Positions 12,432-25,270 of a stretch of DNA of 64,000 nt are shown piece after piece. The stretch's first letter is position 1; the number at the start of each line of letters is the position of its first letter. The notes beneath the pieces are model-generated. The model worked only from the letters and a program-made list of their open reading frames with translations. It did no database searches and had not been told where the DNA came from. This DNA is from Fagopyrum homotropicum. Taxonomy: Eukaryota; Streptophyta; Magnoliopsida; Caryophyllales; Polygonaceae. The DNA lies in contig BSWB01000004.1 of NCBI GenBank assembly GCA_033239125.1, positions 141,492,926-141,556,925 of the forward strand, read 5' to 3'. The position numbers and the translations under genes were made by a program.

Positions 12432-15400
12432 ACATGAAAACAGGCAGAGCCACCGTGGATGGCGAGGAGGAGTCTTGTTAGTTGTAGTTCTGCATTTATG
12501 TGGAACTTAAGTAGATGTTAGTGTAATTGAGACCCAAGCTCTTCAAGTAAAGAGTTTTTTGTGCGGTTCTGCATTAGAAAGAGTTAGTATTGATAAGTTA
12601 TACATGCAAAAATGGAGGCTTGTAACGCCCCATTGCGCCCCGAGACTCTCCCAGCCAAAGTGAGAAAAAGATTAACCATTGTGAAGAAACTTTACTGTGT
12701 CAATAAGACTTCTTTCCTTGATACCTTCCATTTTCGTGCCATCAATCAATCTCGAAAAAAAGGAGACGTTTACGATGCTCCGATGATGATTAAAAGGTGA
12801 AAAGATCTGTGACAATTGGTATTAAAATAAAGTTAAGAATAATCGTAACAGCAGGCTAAACAGAAAGTTGCAACTTTTGAACAGCATATATTTTGTGCGT
12901 TGAAACAAGAAAGAAGATGCGTAGAGAAAGATGGCTTCTCATTCAAGGGAGGAGTCACACTGCAAGCAACACCCATTTTTGGTAACGAGGAACTTAAATA
13001 AACTTGAAACCTGTGACAGGTCCTAAGCTGTTGGGGGGAGTAGGTAAATCTCACATCGATTACATAATACATGCATGCAAAAACAGCTTATATATAAGTG
13101 AACATGAAACCTATACGCATTAGCTTCAGCCTTATAAACCTAATAGCCACTAGAAATGACTTCAGAGAGAGCAACCAAGGACTTCTGAACTTCAACATTT
13201 GTGGAAAGTCTCAAGACACAAACATGTGACCTCTAGATCGACCAAAAAACCCAACCTTTAGTATTGTAACACTATGGGTTGAATCACGTAGCAGGTTCGC
13301 CAAATTTCAAAAGTTTTTAAATTTTGTCATTTTGGTTTGCATCACTATTGAAGATGAGACATGTGCCAATGTGCCAACAGCCGTTGATTGTTTATGTGAA
13401 GCTAATAAGAAGTAGAACTGGAATAGTGGAATGTACCAAAGAGGTCTAGGCATCAAGAAATATATGCAGTGCAGAAAAAGAGATATTTTGCAGCAAGAAT
13501 ATGTCCTTTAACCCCTTTTCAGGTCTTTTTTTCCATATGAAATATAGAATAAATATACTTGTTTTTAAGCATATGACATCCGTACAATATAGTGAGCAGA
13601 CAAAATGCTCGAGTCTCTGATACTCTGCTAAATCAAAGAAAGTCCACTAATCTGAAATGTTTAAACTAAACATTCAATGAATTGAATGTGAAGTTAGGCA
13701 TCCACGTATAAAGATGTCCTCCACTGGCCAACAACAGATTACACTGGTTTTCATATCATGCTTCTGAGATGCCCAACTGTATTGACAACAATATGAAGCT
13801 AATGTGACAAGTAGGGTTACCTGACACAAATATTCCGATTTGTTACTGCCAAAACTCAAGAGAGTGCTAGCTTGTGATTGCCTGTTGCGTTTTCTAAAAA
13901 AAAACAAAAAAAAAACAAATTTGGCCCGTAAAACAGCTGAAGAAGCAGTTTTGCATATCAATATGCTTGCATGATATACACTAAGTGCCAAAGTTCCCTA
14001 CAAAGTCTTTCAACAACAGAGATTCATCTTACTTGGACAATAACAAGATATAGGAAACACATATTGTTCACTCTTATGCACAGATATTCACCGAGCTATG
14101 ACAAAAATGCAAGTCCACCAACATTCACTGCCCACAATGTTACAGAAGGTCATCCTCCTTATATGCTACATATGAAAAGACGTGAAGTGCAGAGGGTTTG
14201 CTAATAAATCAAGACGTTTCATTGCCCTATCAATCCAAAAAAAGCATGTGACCAGCTCTGTACAAATAGCATAAACTGCCAATTCAGAAAATATAATTAA
14301 GAGACAAAATATGAAACAGTAACACACAATACATAAATAACCAAGATACAAACAGCTATCATGAAGCATATGAATCGATGGGCCGGGGCTATGCAAACAA
14401 AATGTGTAACTTTACAAACCTTACATTAAAATTTGTTAAATTCAAGGCACATTTGACATTTGGTTATTTCTAAGTGGTTCACATCTCCTGTTGTAAACCA
14501 TATTTAACAAAGGATAAAATCCAAAAACCTATGGGCTATATCATCCTATATGATATAGGATGATGCATGAAAACCTTGGGTGGGCGCCGTTTCCCCTGTT
14601 AGACGACACCCGGAAACTTAAGGACACAGAAAGACATGTTTCCCTTTTCTTATTTTGATTTTCATTTAAATGTGGTGAAATTTAAAAAAACATTTTCTAA
14701 TGTTCAATGTCTTTTAGTGATTTACTCTGCTTTCATTCTTCTCTATATTGCTAGCACTCGTTAAAATCAGATTTTATTGCTTAATTTGTGTTATTTTACG
14801 GAAAAACTCGTACATCACTGGTTTATGTACGTTTTTATTAACATTTATCTATTTGTTTAACCTATCAAGAGAAATAACCTGCTCTCTTATAACACATAAA
14901 AGACAACCTGTAAATTACATATTTGATTTTTGAAGTTCTGAAATTGTTCTGTGATGGCCCCTAAACCTTATTTGTCCTTATAAAGTCCCTAACTGGGCAC
15001 ACGTCCAGTGAACCATACATACAAGAACACGGGGTTCCATGCTAAAACCAATTGGCAATAGAAGGAGAAGCGGGGGACTTATATTTTAGGTTCACACAAT
15101 ATCGTATTGTCAATGCGAGATACTTTTCCCTACATCTCAATAAACCTTTAAGGATTGTCTCCCATGATCACTCCAAAATTTCGAGGATGGAAGATGGAAT
15201 TCACCCAATATAAAAAATTAAGAATGGAACAACTAACATTTGACAATTGAGATATGGTGACAATTGCCAAACATAGAAATGCATTACCATTGAGTTGAGT
15301 AGATTAATAAATATATTTCATCTATTAAAACACTCATGAAGAGTTCGAGGTAAATGCTAACCCTCTTTGTCTCATTCAACCTCGGATGCAAGATTCAGTA

Positions 15401-16269
15401 ACCATGACATTCATACAATAAAAACCGATCAACCAACAAGCCCATATGCACAATGGATATAGGTTCAGAAAACACTTCCTAGTCGAAACAATTTCAGATA
15501 ATTATATTCATTGTGTGAGAAACCTATAAGCAGAGTTGTTGTGAAGATTAGTCCTCATAAATCTACCTATAATCAGAGTTGTTGTGAAGCTCCAACATAA
15601 CCCATGACAATTTCCATTAAACTACATGAAACCATCACGTCCCAACTTCAAAGATATGATGTCAGTCAGAAACACAAACTCAACCTATAGTAACTAGGAA
15701 TATAATCAATAATTCTACTTAATAATCAACACAATAAGGTTGAATTTCAAACAGGTGATGTCAAGATTGGTGCTCTTCTCTTCATTATCCAAGATAGGTT
15801 TACTCATCACATCATATTCAATATTTCCTCCACTACAGCGTCATCAATTCAATTGACTAAAATAAGGAATAAAGGTGAGGGTTTTGACACTCTTACTGGA
15901 GAGGCCGCTCTAACGAAAGAAGCAATAATTGATCAGCCAGTGACAACAGCGAAGTCATAGAACCAGACGAGGCTTACCCTGGAAACGCGGGGCGGTATCT
16001 TAAAAATTACTAAAAAATACTTGTAAGTTGCTTTGTGTCCCAAAAGTTTGGATGCACATGGGGATTTGAATTGATTTGCTGGCCTGAAAAATTACTCTCG
16101 ACGGGGAAGTGGAGGGAAAAAGAGTCCATAATTCGGTAGATTTGGACGTCGGATCTCGAGAGTAAGGAAGGCTTGGTGAAGTGAAGGTCTGAGTAATAGT
16201 ATAAACAGGGCAACGGTTGAAATACAAGGATGTCATTACAAATAGTGTTTGAGTCTATCATCACAAAAT
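12432..16269. other. Transporter 3' UTR, then intergenic DNA with transposon scraps
   Basis: The first 150-170 bp are probably the transporter 3' UTR. The rest holds no gene I can support. TGTAACGCCCC at about 12620 and a CTCACATCGATTACATA word at about 13050 resemble pieces of plant LTR or MITE sequence. About 15030-15090 (CTAAAACCAATTGGCAATAG and following) resembles a common dispersed plant repeat. None has recognisable paired ends. A perfect inverted repeat at 14540-14564 is listed separately. Confidence 0.55.
14540..14564. repeat. Perfect 12-bp inverted repeat with a 1-bp spacer
   Basis: ATCATCCTATAT, one G, then ATATAGGATGAT. The arms are exact reverse complements. Its role is unknown; it could be a dyad protein-binding site or a transposon excision relic. 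Confidence 0.85.
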
Positions 16270-16343
16270 GACCGCATAGCGCAGTGGATTAGCGCGTCTG
16301 ACTTCGGATCAGAAGGTCGTGGGTTCGACTCCCACTGTGGTCG
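16270..16343 (+). tRNA. trnR-UCG: tRNA-Arg (anticodon UCG)
   Basis: This is a 74-nt cloverleaf without an intron. Acceptor stem GACCGCA pairs with TGTGGTC (one G-T pair), with G as discriminator. The anticodon stem is TCTGA/TCAGA and its loop CTTCGGA gives anticodon TCG, reading CGA codons. The T loop has GGTTCGACTCC, so both internal pol III boxes are present. CCA is not encoded, as expected for a nuclear tRNA. The form matches the nuclear plant tRNA-Arg(UCG) type. Confidence 0.96.
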
Positions 16344-16349
16344 ATAATA

Positions 16350-16355
16350 TTTTTT
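16350..16355 (+). terminator. RNA polymerase III T-tract terminator
   Basis: Six T residues begin 7 bp after the last tRNA base, the standard pol III stop signal for this gene. Confidence 0.8.
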
Positions 16356-17040
16356 CCCTATCGTTGCCAATCCACACCGCCGTCTTGCACCTTTTGTGGT
16401 GATGAAAGTCGATACTAATGTAGCAACCTCAACGATCGAGACACCGTTGATACACCATTCAATTTGTTTGAATTGTTGATGAATTACAAAATATTGTTGT
16501 TCATGCATTCGATTGACTTAAATAGAAAATGAACTACAAATTCATTTAGTTGATTAATATTATATCAAACTTGATGCTTGTATATAAATTGAGACAATTA
16601 AATTTTCAAATGTAGCACATGCAAATAATTGCTCTTGTTGTCACTTTTTTTCAAACATTTTCAGCCAATTGATTGTTTATATTTTATTCTTTCGATCTTT
16701 TTTTACGTCTTCGACCTTACACTAACATTCAAACATCAATGACGATCCAAATTTATACTTGGGTAGATCAATTAAAAGAGTCGTATTTAAGGCTCTTAAT
16801 CTCTAATTCAAAGTAGTGGCTCTAGCGTCAAAATATACTCATATATATATTTTAAATTTATATAAAAGAGTTTCTCACATAAATTTCATTGGTAAAAAAA
16901 AAAAGAGAACCATTTTATGTTCATATCATGTAATAAAGTGTGAACTATGATGCAAATCTTTCTGTAACGTGTAGTATAATAAAAATAGTCTTCTTAAGGA
17001 TTTTGTTAGCTTTCACTTTTCCTTAATTTATTATTATAAA

Positions 17041-17590
17041 TTAGTTTAGGACTCGTGTCGTGTACGGGTATTTTTAATACATATAAATAGGGGTGAGAAC
17101 AAATTCCGATCTTGTCCCCGTTCCGACCCTTTCCCAATCCCGAGGGAATTTCATAAAAATAGTAATCCCATAACCTTAACTTCTTCATCCCGCTAGGTCT
17201 GTCCCTTTCACGGTAGCAATCCCGTCCAACTAATAAATATTCGGGACGGTATGAACCATGACTTCTTCATCCCTAGGCCCGTCTCGTCCCGTTAAAAAAT
17301 ATTTTAGGAATATATGAGGTCATGATTGAATTTTAATATATATATTAATATAATTTTAATAAAATCCTTAATATCAATTAAATTCTGAAATTGTTACAAG
17401 AAATACAAATAAAATGCTTGAATATGGTTTTGGTCGATATTGTTAGTAAAAATAAATAGACTTAAAAATAAATAATTTTAGAGGAGTGACATCTTAGTAA
17501 TATATGATTATTTAACTTAAATACTGAAATCTTAGAGTATCACATCAGCAAAACCGCCAAAACGTAGGCTATTTTAGTACGTATATAAGA
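17041..17590 (-). mobile_element. Candidate short non-autonomous Helitron
   Basis: On the minus strand the right edge reads A|TCTTATATACGTACTAAAA, a typical plant Helitron 5' terminus (TC start). The left edge ends in a wobble-paired hairpin around ACTCGTG..TACGGGT at about 17050-17070, followed by CTAA|T, which fits the CTRR terminus. No target duplication is expected. A low-identity GGGACGG/CCCCGTTCCG-rich segment at 17090-17300 may be a separate decayed insertion inside it. The 3' end is the weaker half of the call. Confidence 0.5.
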
Positions 17591-18532
17591 TGCATATCTG
17601 GTGATTGTTTTGTAATTCAAAATGTTTCTTTTTTCAATTTTACTCATCTAACTAGTTCATATCCCGCACCTTGTGCGGGTATATTTATATTTGATGTTTT
17701 TTGAATTATATTTATATTTGATGTTTCCTGAATTAAATATCATCAACTTATGTATGTAAGAACTAATTATATATTTATATAAAAAAGAATCAAGTTAAAT
17801 TTCTTTGAATTTGTCACTAACAAAAAAATTTGTAAAGAAAAAAAAGAAAAAAGAAAATAGTTTTTCACTTACAAAATCTTATCTTTAAATGTTTTGGCAT
17901 TGTGAAAAATGTTTATAAATAAAATAAAATAAAATATAGATATTTTAAAATTTGAATCTGATCAAATTTTTTTAAATGTTTATGAGATGGTGATTAATTC
18001 GATCGAAATCTAATCAAGTTTTTTTAAATCTGTATTTTAAATAAATCAAATCTGTAACGTTCAGAAAAAAAAGTTTGTTAAAAATTTAATTTAAAACTGA
18101 TAAGATTTTTTTTTAAAATCTGTTGGTTAAAAAAAATAAAATAAATATTTTAGCAACGGTTTCGAAATATAATCAAGATTACTGATATTGAAGAACATAA
18201 GTTATATATTTGAATGAACTAACATACCATAGGAACTTGTCTATACTAAAAAATGTTCTACTATGTAGATTGAGCATAAACGTCAACTGATCCAAGCACA
18301 ACTTTAAAGGAATATAAGCACAACTTTATTATAAAGTGGGACTCACAAGACGAAATAATGACACATGGTGGTTTTTTGGTAACGGAGTACCTATAACAGG
18401 TGGTTTCCGGTAAATAGTGATAGAGCGGGTGGTTATTTGCAATATGACCTATTTAGCGAGTGGTTTCCGGTAATTTCATCTTTAGAGAATGGTGAGTTTA
18501 TCTTCTTCAACAAACCTGCAGTACAAATCAAA

Positions 18533-20202
18533 CTAGTGTATTACCCGCACTTTGTGCGGGTTGAGTTTTAATAAATATTTAATATATACTTAAAAATATA
18601 TATATATATATATATTTTTATATAAGAGAAAATTGTCTAAACAGTACCCATCTTTTGGGCTGACTAAACTTTAGTACCCCATCCTTTTAACTATCAGAAC
18701 GGTATCTCATTTATTGACCCCGACCGAAGATTAGTACCTAGGGTACTGTTCATCCGTTAAATTCAAAAAACAGCGTTAATTCTCAGGGGCAAAATTGTCC
18801 ACTTCAAAATAAACCCTAATTTCTCTCATTTCTCCTTCCTCCCCTTTCTCTCTCAAATCTCTGTGTTCTTCCACCATAAAATTCACATCCAGAACACTCA
18901 ATATCTCACCCATTTCGAATAAATGAATCCAAAAGTTGGGGTGTTGCAATTGAAGCTGAATTTTGAATAAGGCAATCGGAGAATGGAAGGTGAAAAGAGG
19001 GAGATCCATGGTGCGAAGATTTGATAGAAAAGCTATCCCCTCCTTACTTGATATAAGATTCCAAACCATCAGACAAGAAAGTTGTCCCCTCCTTTGATTG
19101 AACAAATTCAGAACTCCTTTCCAATCGAACAGGGGAGTCAAAGCAGCAATCGACCACCTCTTTCAATTGAAAAACCTTCGTCACTCAAACGAACCAACAC
19201 AAACAACCAGACACACTCCAATCCGTCAAACAATCAAGGATTTCGAGCGGAAAGTATGATAGAAATCAAAATGATGAGACTAATCCAAAGCTAAATTAGT
19301 CGAAAAGAATGAACTTCCCAAAAATTTTGCAAGAACCAGAGAGGACATCAAAATCAATGAATAGAATCGATGAACAGCGTCAAATCGAAGCAAACCACGA
19401 ATGAAAAATACAGAGATTTGAGAGAGAAAGGGGAAGGAAGGAGAAAGGAGAGAAATTAGGGCTTATTTTGGAGTGGACATTTTTGCCCCTGAAAATTAAC
19501 GCTGTTTTCTGAATTTAAAAGATGAACAGTATCCTAGGTACTAATCTTCGGTCGGGGTCAATAGATGAGATACCGTTCTGATAGTTAAAAGGATGGGGTA
19601 CTAAAGTTTAGTCAGGCCAAAAGATGGGGTACTGTTTAGACAATTTTCTCTTTATATAATAAAAATTCGGATAATGAAATTATAATCATTATTATGATTT
19701 TTAAGTTTCTTTTAAGTATTTATCTCTTCTAATTAATTATATTTTTAAATTGTTTTGTTAACATATGTTTGTTGGTAAAAAAAAATCCATAAAAGTTTAA
19801 AAAATATTTTTATAAAATATTTATTTAAAAAAATTTAAAAAAATTTAAAAAAATTTAGAAATCTATTTCCAATTTATATTAACATTTCGAAACCACTTTT
19901 TAAAATAATTTTTTAGGCTTCGAGAAACATGGTGTTGACACGTGCCAATAGAGGCTTCTGCTTTAATAGATATAAGATAAGATATTTTCTAAAATTAAAA
20001 TTTTATTGTTTTATTGACATTTACTATAACAAAATTAAAAGATATTTTAAATATATTTTAACTTTAATTAACGACTTTACTAAAATATTTTTTATAGATT
20101 TTAAATTTTAAAAACCACTTTTTTTAAAAAAAAAATTGGGGGACTGGGAGAATCATGGCTTGACACGTGGCAATAGAGGCTCCTGCTTTAATATATATAA
20201 GA
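18533..20202 (-). mobile_element. Inner Helitron, minus strand
   Basis: A second 3' terminus lies at 18533-18536 (CTAG|T) beside the perfect hairpin CCCGCAC-TTT-GTGCGGG at 18544-18560. A matching 5' terminus, A|TCTTATATATATTAAAGC, ends at 20202. A near-copy of that 5' end (TTAAAGCAGAAGCCTCTATT context) ends at 19977, 225 bp inside, so two related Helitrons are stacked or one end has been duplicated. Confidence 0.6.
18626..19650. mobile_element. MULE-like element, 1,025 bp, TIRs about 235 bp, 9-bp TSD
   Basis: The left end starts GAGAAAATTGTCTAAACAGT and the right end is its reverse complement. The inverted repeats stay alignable for about 235 bp (18626-18860 and about 19416-19650) with few mismatches. 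The flanks are identical 9-bp copies of TTTATATAA (18617-18625 and 19651-19659), the target duplication length of Mutator-like elements. The interior (about 18865-19415) has no recognised protein, though a 121-codon minus-strand frame runs from the left TIR into it. It sits inside the Helitron nest and inserted after it. Confidence 0.85.
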
Positions 20203-20642
20203 TCTTGAAAAAAGATCAATTTTAAATTAACTATAGACGCGCTTGCTATGACCCAATTCTTTCCATTGCAAAATATATATAGAGAACGATTTTAATATAA
20301 CCGTAATTAGATTAGATCAAATCAAAGAAGATCTTCACGATAAACCCTTATAAAAGAGTATAGAAGAAGATTTAAAATTAATTAAAATGGATCACATTGA
20401 AAAATAAATTAGGATTTGGAGGAAACATTATCAGATAACCAACGCAATTAAAAGATACGAGTTTTAAATATTGATTTACGTTAAAATATCGTGATTGGTT
20501 CGTTTTAATTTTTTTTAGATATTGTGTTTAGTAAAAAAAGATTTATTGGCTTAATTTGTAATTTAGTAAAAGATTAATCCGAAAAAAAATGTGGGGGCGC
20601 CACGTCAGCACTAGCGTCGTCTGTTTTAGTAGAGTATATAGA

Positions 20643-22327
20643 TTATTTTGTAGTTGTGATATCTTGAAGAAAGCATTTTACACAATTCTCGCTTCTTGTA
20701 GAAAATTAAGACATCGATTCACACAATTCTCACAACTTGTAAACAAACACCTAGAAATACAAATAGACCTAAATATAATCCATTCACAACTCTCGCATCT
20801 TGCATTGGATGATCTTCAAACTACCATAACTTATGTATTAAGACATATAATCAAAAGATAAAGAAAACTAGAAAATTCATCGAATCATCATGCAAGTTGG
20901 GCTAAAATCATTAGAGATCAATAAGACATACTTACAGAACTTAAACCTTTATTAATTAATGGAAAATAAGACCAATTAAGCCGACAAGGACCAAGTTTGG
21001 GTCGACTGATCGGGACCGGTCGAGCCGACTCACAAACGAGCTAGATCGAGTCGACCGGTTCAATAGTTTATTGTCTACGAAATTGTTGAGTCTGAATTGG
21101 AATTAAAATTGGATAAAGAAAACTAATGTTGTAAAGCCTAATTGTTAAGGAGGAAAGCTAACCCTAATCCTCCCAGGGGTCGAGATTGGAAAGCTAACCC
21201 TAATCCTCCTAGGGGTCGAGACTAATCTTACTAAACCCTATATATAAGGGAAAAAGGAAGGTAAAAACATCAAATTGGATGGGCTAAAAGATATCCCAAA
21301 CCAAAAAAGGATCAGAGAAATAAAGATGAGATAAGATCGGATAGTTGGCGAATATATGACCGCCATCGGCCCAATCAGTGACGTCGATAAGCCCGATGAC
21401 CTAAAAATGTTCATTTTTAGATAAGTCAATCATATGTTGGAAAAATGGTCTCAATCGAGCCAACATGTGGGTCACTTGGGATGACAGGGGCACAAGTAGG
21501 GTTAATTGACTACTTTAAAAGGAATTTCAAAGCTCTACAAATTTGTAATTCACATGAGAGTCCAAATCTAAAGGGAAGATGGTCGAAAATTGAGATTTCT
21601 ATTGCCTTGATGATATTTTTGACTTGGTACCTTAGCTCTTGGTTCTTAATTGATCCAATCTTCATGGAAACCTCCTCAATCATATAGATAAATTAAATTA
21701 ATGTAGGCATTCCTCCAAGATAGTTCCAAAAGGTGCTGTATATGGTCTTGAACAACTAAATTTAATCAAGCACAAGTAGACAACTGAAATCACACAACCG
21801 ACAGATTTAACCATATCTCATGTAAAAAATGAACTTTTATCCTAAAAAAATTGAACGCATATTTTTGTTCATAATTTGAAAAATGAACAGTGATACCAAA
21901 ATAGAAAAAAAACTAACTAAAAAAAATGAAACATAGTATGAAAAAATGAACAAAATTTCTCCTCATCCCTCTCTATAAGGAACCTTCTCACCAAAACCAA
22001 TATCTATCTATATATGTACTTATGACAAATTCATAAGTTTGTAAGATTGATATACTACTGTTTAATATATTTGTTGGTACTTGTGAACTTGCATAGGTGG
22101 AAAGTATCACCTAACATTTACCAAGTGATTGTCATAGACTTGGGTCACAAACCTAATCGCCGGTAAACCTAAATTTAAACCGGTCATTATAAAATCGGCG
22201 GTTTAGGTTAAACCTAAATCGATGGTTTGCTAAACCGTCAAATTGTCGGTTTGGCCCTTTAGCAACGACTTAATTAAAATAAAAAGTCGAGAGCAATCTC
22301 GGGGTTGAGAGGAATCAAAGCTCACGT
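20643..22327. other. Intergenic DNA; short tandem duplication at 21152-21221
   Basis: No gene is recognised. A 34-bp word starting GGAAAGCTAACCCTAATCCT occurs at 21152 and again at 21188. About 22155-22260 holds inverted GGTTTAGGTTAAACC/CCGGTTTA-type words, typical of hAT-like subterminal regions, and may belong to the hAT remnant to the right. Confidence 0.5.
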
Positions 22328-23174
22328 AGTTCTCTTACCTTTGTAAGACAATCCAGAATGCGGGGATGAAACCGCAGTTTCCGATCTACTTTGAAAGTCC
22401 TCAACAGACGCAAAATCTTAGGTGGATAATGGAAATCTCGAGCGAGATTTCAACAAGAACAAACCGAGATTTTTGGAAACTCATAATGCAGAATGATGAA
22501 TGATATAGATAGATAAGAAGATGAATAATGGAATGAAATATGATAATTATAGGAAGATATGAACCTAGATATTCCCGCAAAGAACCTTGATCAATGATGT
22601 GTCAAAACCCCTTAACGAAAAGCTTACCTTAACTCTCACTTCTTTAACCTTACACAAGTCTTCTAAGTAAGACAAGCACAAGCAGGGACTAGTATTGACC
22701 AAGAGCATCAAGCTTAAAAAAGATTAACACACAAACACAATCTAACAAGGACTTCACAACTATTCAATCAAGGCTCTCTCTACGATTAAATAGGAATGAA
22801 TAAAATACAAATTTTATAAGCGAAGTTGCAAGTCACACAATATGTGGAATAATATCAAATCTAATCTCCCTAATAATCTCCCCCTCCAAGGCTATTTATA
22901 AGGGAGATCTTCTATCTAAACTAAGAAGGATATCTTTTAAAAAGATAATCTAGGAAATACATCTTTAAAAGTTATAAAAATTCCAAAGATAGGATCAGAC
23001 TAACAACTACCTTAAAGAATGTTTGAGAGCTTCTAAGGTAAGAAATATAAAAGATAATTGTCAAATTAAAAGATTTTTGGCCGGATCTTCAAATACGTGT
23101 CAGAGAGCAAATCTCGGGTGGATATCTCGGGTGAGATTCCTGTAGGAGGCCCCCATCAGTTCTCTTACCTTTGT
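22328..23174. mobile_element. Unclassified 0.8-kb insertion flanked by a 17-bp direct repeat
   Basis: AGTTCTCTTACCTTTGT is present at 22328-22344 and 23158-23174. The 813 bp between are absent from the inferred empty site. On the minus strand the insert has a TATAAATAGCC promoter-like word near 22890, which would suit a solo LTR, but a 17-bp duplication is too long for LTR integration and there is no poly(A) for a LINE or SINE. The class is left open. Confidence 0.5.
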
Positions 23175-23299
23175 TTACCTTTTGTTGGAAATTCCGAGTT
23201 GTTTAGTTACCCTGCTTACCTTCATGCATCGGACTCGAAAGTTGTGCTCGGATCATCGGAGTTAAAATTCGATTTTGAGTCATAAACAGGGGATTCCGT

Positions 23300-25270
23300 T
23301 GTTTTCGCTTTTCCACCCTTATCCAATCCTGAATGCATACTTGTGCCTCCAATTTTTCGGGCTTCAATTGGCCTCTCTAGGTGAGCATATTCCCTCCTTG
23401 GCTAAATGCTTGCTCCACGACAATCATTGATGCGGGCACGGTCATGAGTTGTTGCACAATTTTGATAAAGGTTGGATACTTTTGAGGTAACTTCTTCCAC
23501 CAATCCAAAATTTCAAAAGATTCACTATCAAAACTAATATACGTTGTTAGATAATATTAAAATTTCGCACTTGTGGATGAATGCCATGGTATTTTTGTTG
23601 TTTTAGTTGAAATTTGTTTAGCTTTTGACAAAATAGAAGAAGAAGAAGAAGAAGAAGAAGAAGAAGAAGAAGAAGAAGAAGAAGAAGAAGAGCTAGCACT
23701 TATTTCAAAGAAAGAAAATAATTTTTAAATTTCAATACGAACGGTAGTCTTAATGATAGAAGTGTTTGTATAACCTAAACCCAAACATTCATAATAAACA
23801 CCCAACAATTTGGTAACACCTTCAACTTTAAGTCAAGGATAAAAAACGACGAAAATAAGATAAACCAAGTCAATATCAATGTAATATTTTAGCCAATTCA
23901 ATTTCATGTCATTTATAGCACCTACTAGTTTTGCATAAGTAAAAGCGGTTGGTAAAGTCTCGGCAACGTTTAAGGCTAATACTAAAAAATTACAAGAAGT
24001 GGGCGTGCAAACATAACTCATCATATAAGTTGAATCACTAAAAAACAGTAAAAACTTTAAATCATTACAAATATCAAGGCAAGTTTGCCAAATAGTTTCA
24101 TCATCTAAAATTGACCAAAGAATGCTTTGTGCGGAAAATGATTGTAAAAGCTCTTAGTAACGAAGGACTTGGCGAAGTAATTTGTAAGCAGAGTTCCAAC
24201 GAGTTCCAATGTCTTTTGAAAATGCAATTGAATGAACATTATTTTGTAAACATATTGTTTTTTTCCCCCTCAAATCGAATGAGCGTCAAATACGTTCAAT
24301 AACGTTGGTAATGGGGGTTAGCATAACTGATAAAATTTTAAGTCCATCTTGTAAACATAAATTTAAAATATGGCATGCACATCTTTGATTAATAAAATGA
24401 TTTCGCAAATATTGTCCCGCATCCTCCACCAAATAGTTTACGGCGGAGGTGTTAACTGGATGCATTATCAAAAGAATATGTAAAAAAAAACTCGACCCTG
24501 TAAATTATATTCTTGTAAAACCGTGTTTATCAAGTTTGCAATGTTTGTGGCATTATATCTTTCGTTGAAATGGCGAAATGCAATAACAAATTTATGCAAA
24601 AACATATCGTTATCAATAAAATATAAAGTAATGCCCATGTAAAAATGTTTTTGTGATAGTGTGCTCTAAATATCACTACAAATAGAAACTTGATGCGAAA
24701 AAAATGACAAAATCGTAAGAATATTTCGTTTCTTTTGTTCGTTAGATTTATAAATTAATTTGGAAACGCTTTTGCAAGAAGTTGGTTTAAAAGAAGGTTG
24801 AAGATATTTAGTGTTATATTATCGTACATTTTGATATTCCGCATAAGAAAATAGAAATGCATGAGAACATATAAGGTTGGCTAATCCTAAAATTTCTTTA
24901 ATATGATTATACATAAATAAAGGAGATTGAGAGGAAGAATATGCAAACCCGTGGGACAATTGAGATTGTCCCCGTGATATCCCTAACTTCTCGAGATGGA
25001 CTTTTTGTATGTGAGTTTGCAAAGTCCCGTAGCCGCCCTTCGCCCTCCACTTGTATACTTTTGGACAATAGTTGCACGAAACTTGACAATATTCGTTCAC
25101 CACCTCACCCTTCTTGTAATGCTTTGTAAAAATGTCTGTGTAAGCATTTTCGGTGGAGGAACTTGTCGAAATGCCCCTTCACCTTGTTACATTTCGGGCA
25201 TTTGAGTTTCGCTTTCTTGGGTGCTAAGGAAGAAAGCGGGATGAGTGTTGTCGCTCAAGTTTGTCATTAT
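23300..25270 (-). pseudogene. hAT-superfamily transposase remnant
   Basis: In minus-strand order there is a BED-type zinc finger near 25090-24985 (CNYCPKVYKW....LQTHIQKVH, a Cx2C..Hx4H pattern), then a fragment with RCACHILNLCLQDGLK at about 24390, which is the conserved core of Ac-like transposases. At about 23530-23395 the hAT C-terminal dimerisation segment follows (LDWWKKLPQKYPTF, VPASMIVVEQAFS). Frames are broken between these blocks and a GAA tract interrupts the coding sequence. hAT proteins cut and paste DNA with 8-bp target duplications; I did not find the element ends. Confidence 0.75.
23636..23692. repeat. (GAA)n microsatellite, about 57 bp
   Basis: An uninterrupted run of GAA triplets lies inside the decayed hAT transposase. 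Confidence 0.95.

Larger units (their letters stand above)
17652..20642 (-). mobile_element. Helitron (outer), non-autonomous, minus strand
   Basis: The 5' terminus on the minus strand is A|TCTATATACTCTACTAAAA at 20642. The 3' terminus is the perfect hairpin CCCGCAC-loop-GTGCGGG at 17663-17679, then CTAG|T at 17652-17655. TC start, 3' hairpin, CTRR end and insertion between A and T are the accepted Helitron hallmarks. No Rep/helicase reading frame is seen inside, so it is non-autonomous. The interior contains at least one more Helitron 3' end, two more 5' ends and a MULE-like insertion, so the pairing of ends is inferred. Confidence 0.65.

Noticed and set aside
12619..12830. TGTAACGCCCC start resembling an LTR edge downstream of the transporter
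   Set aside because: No matching TTACA end or target duplication was found nearby.
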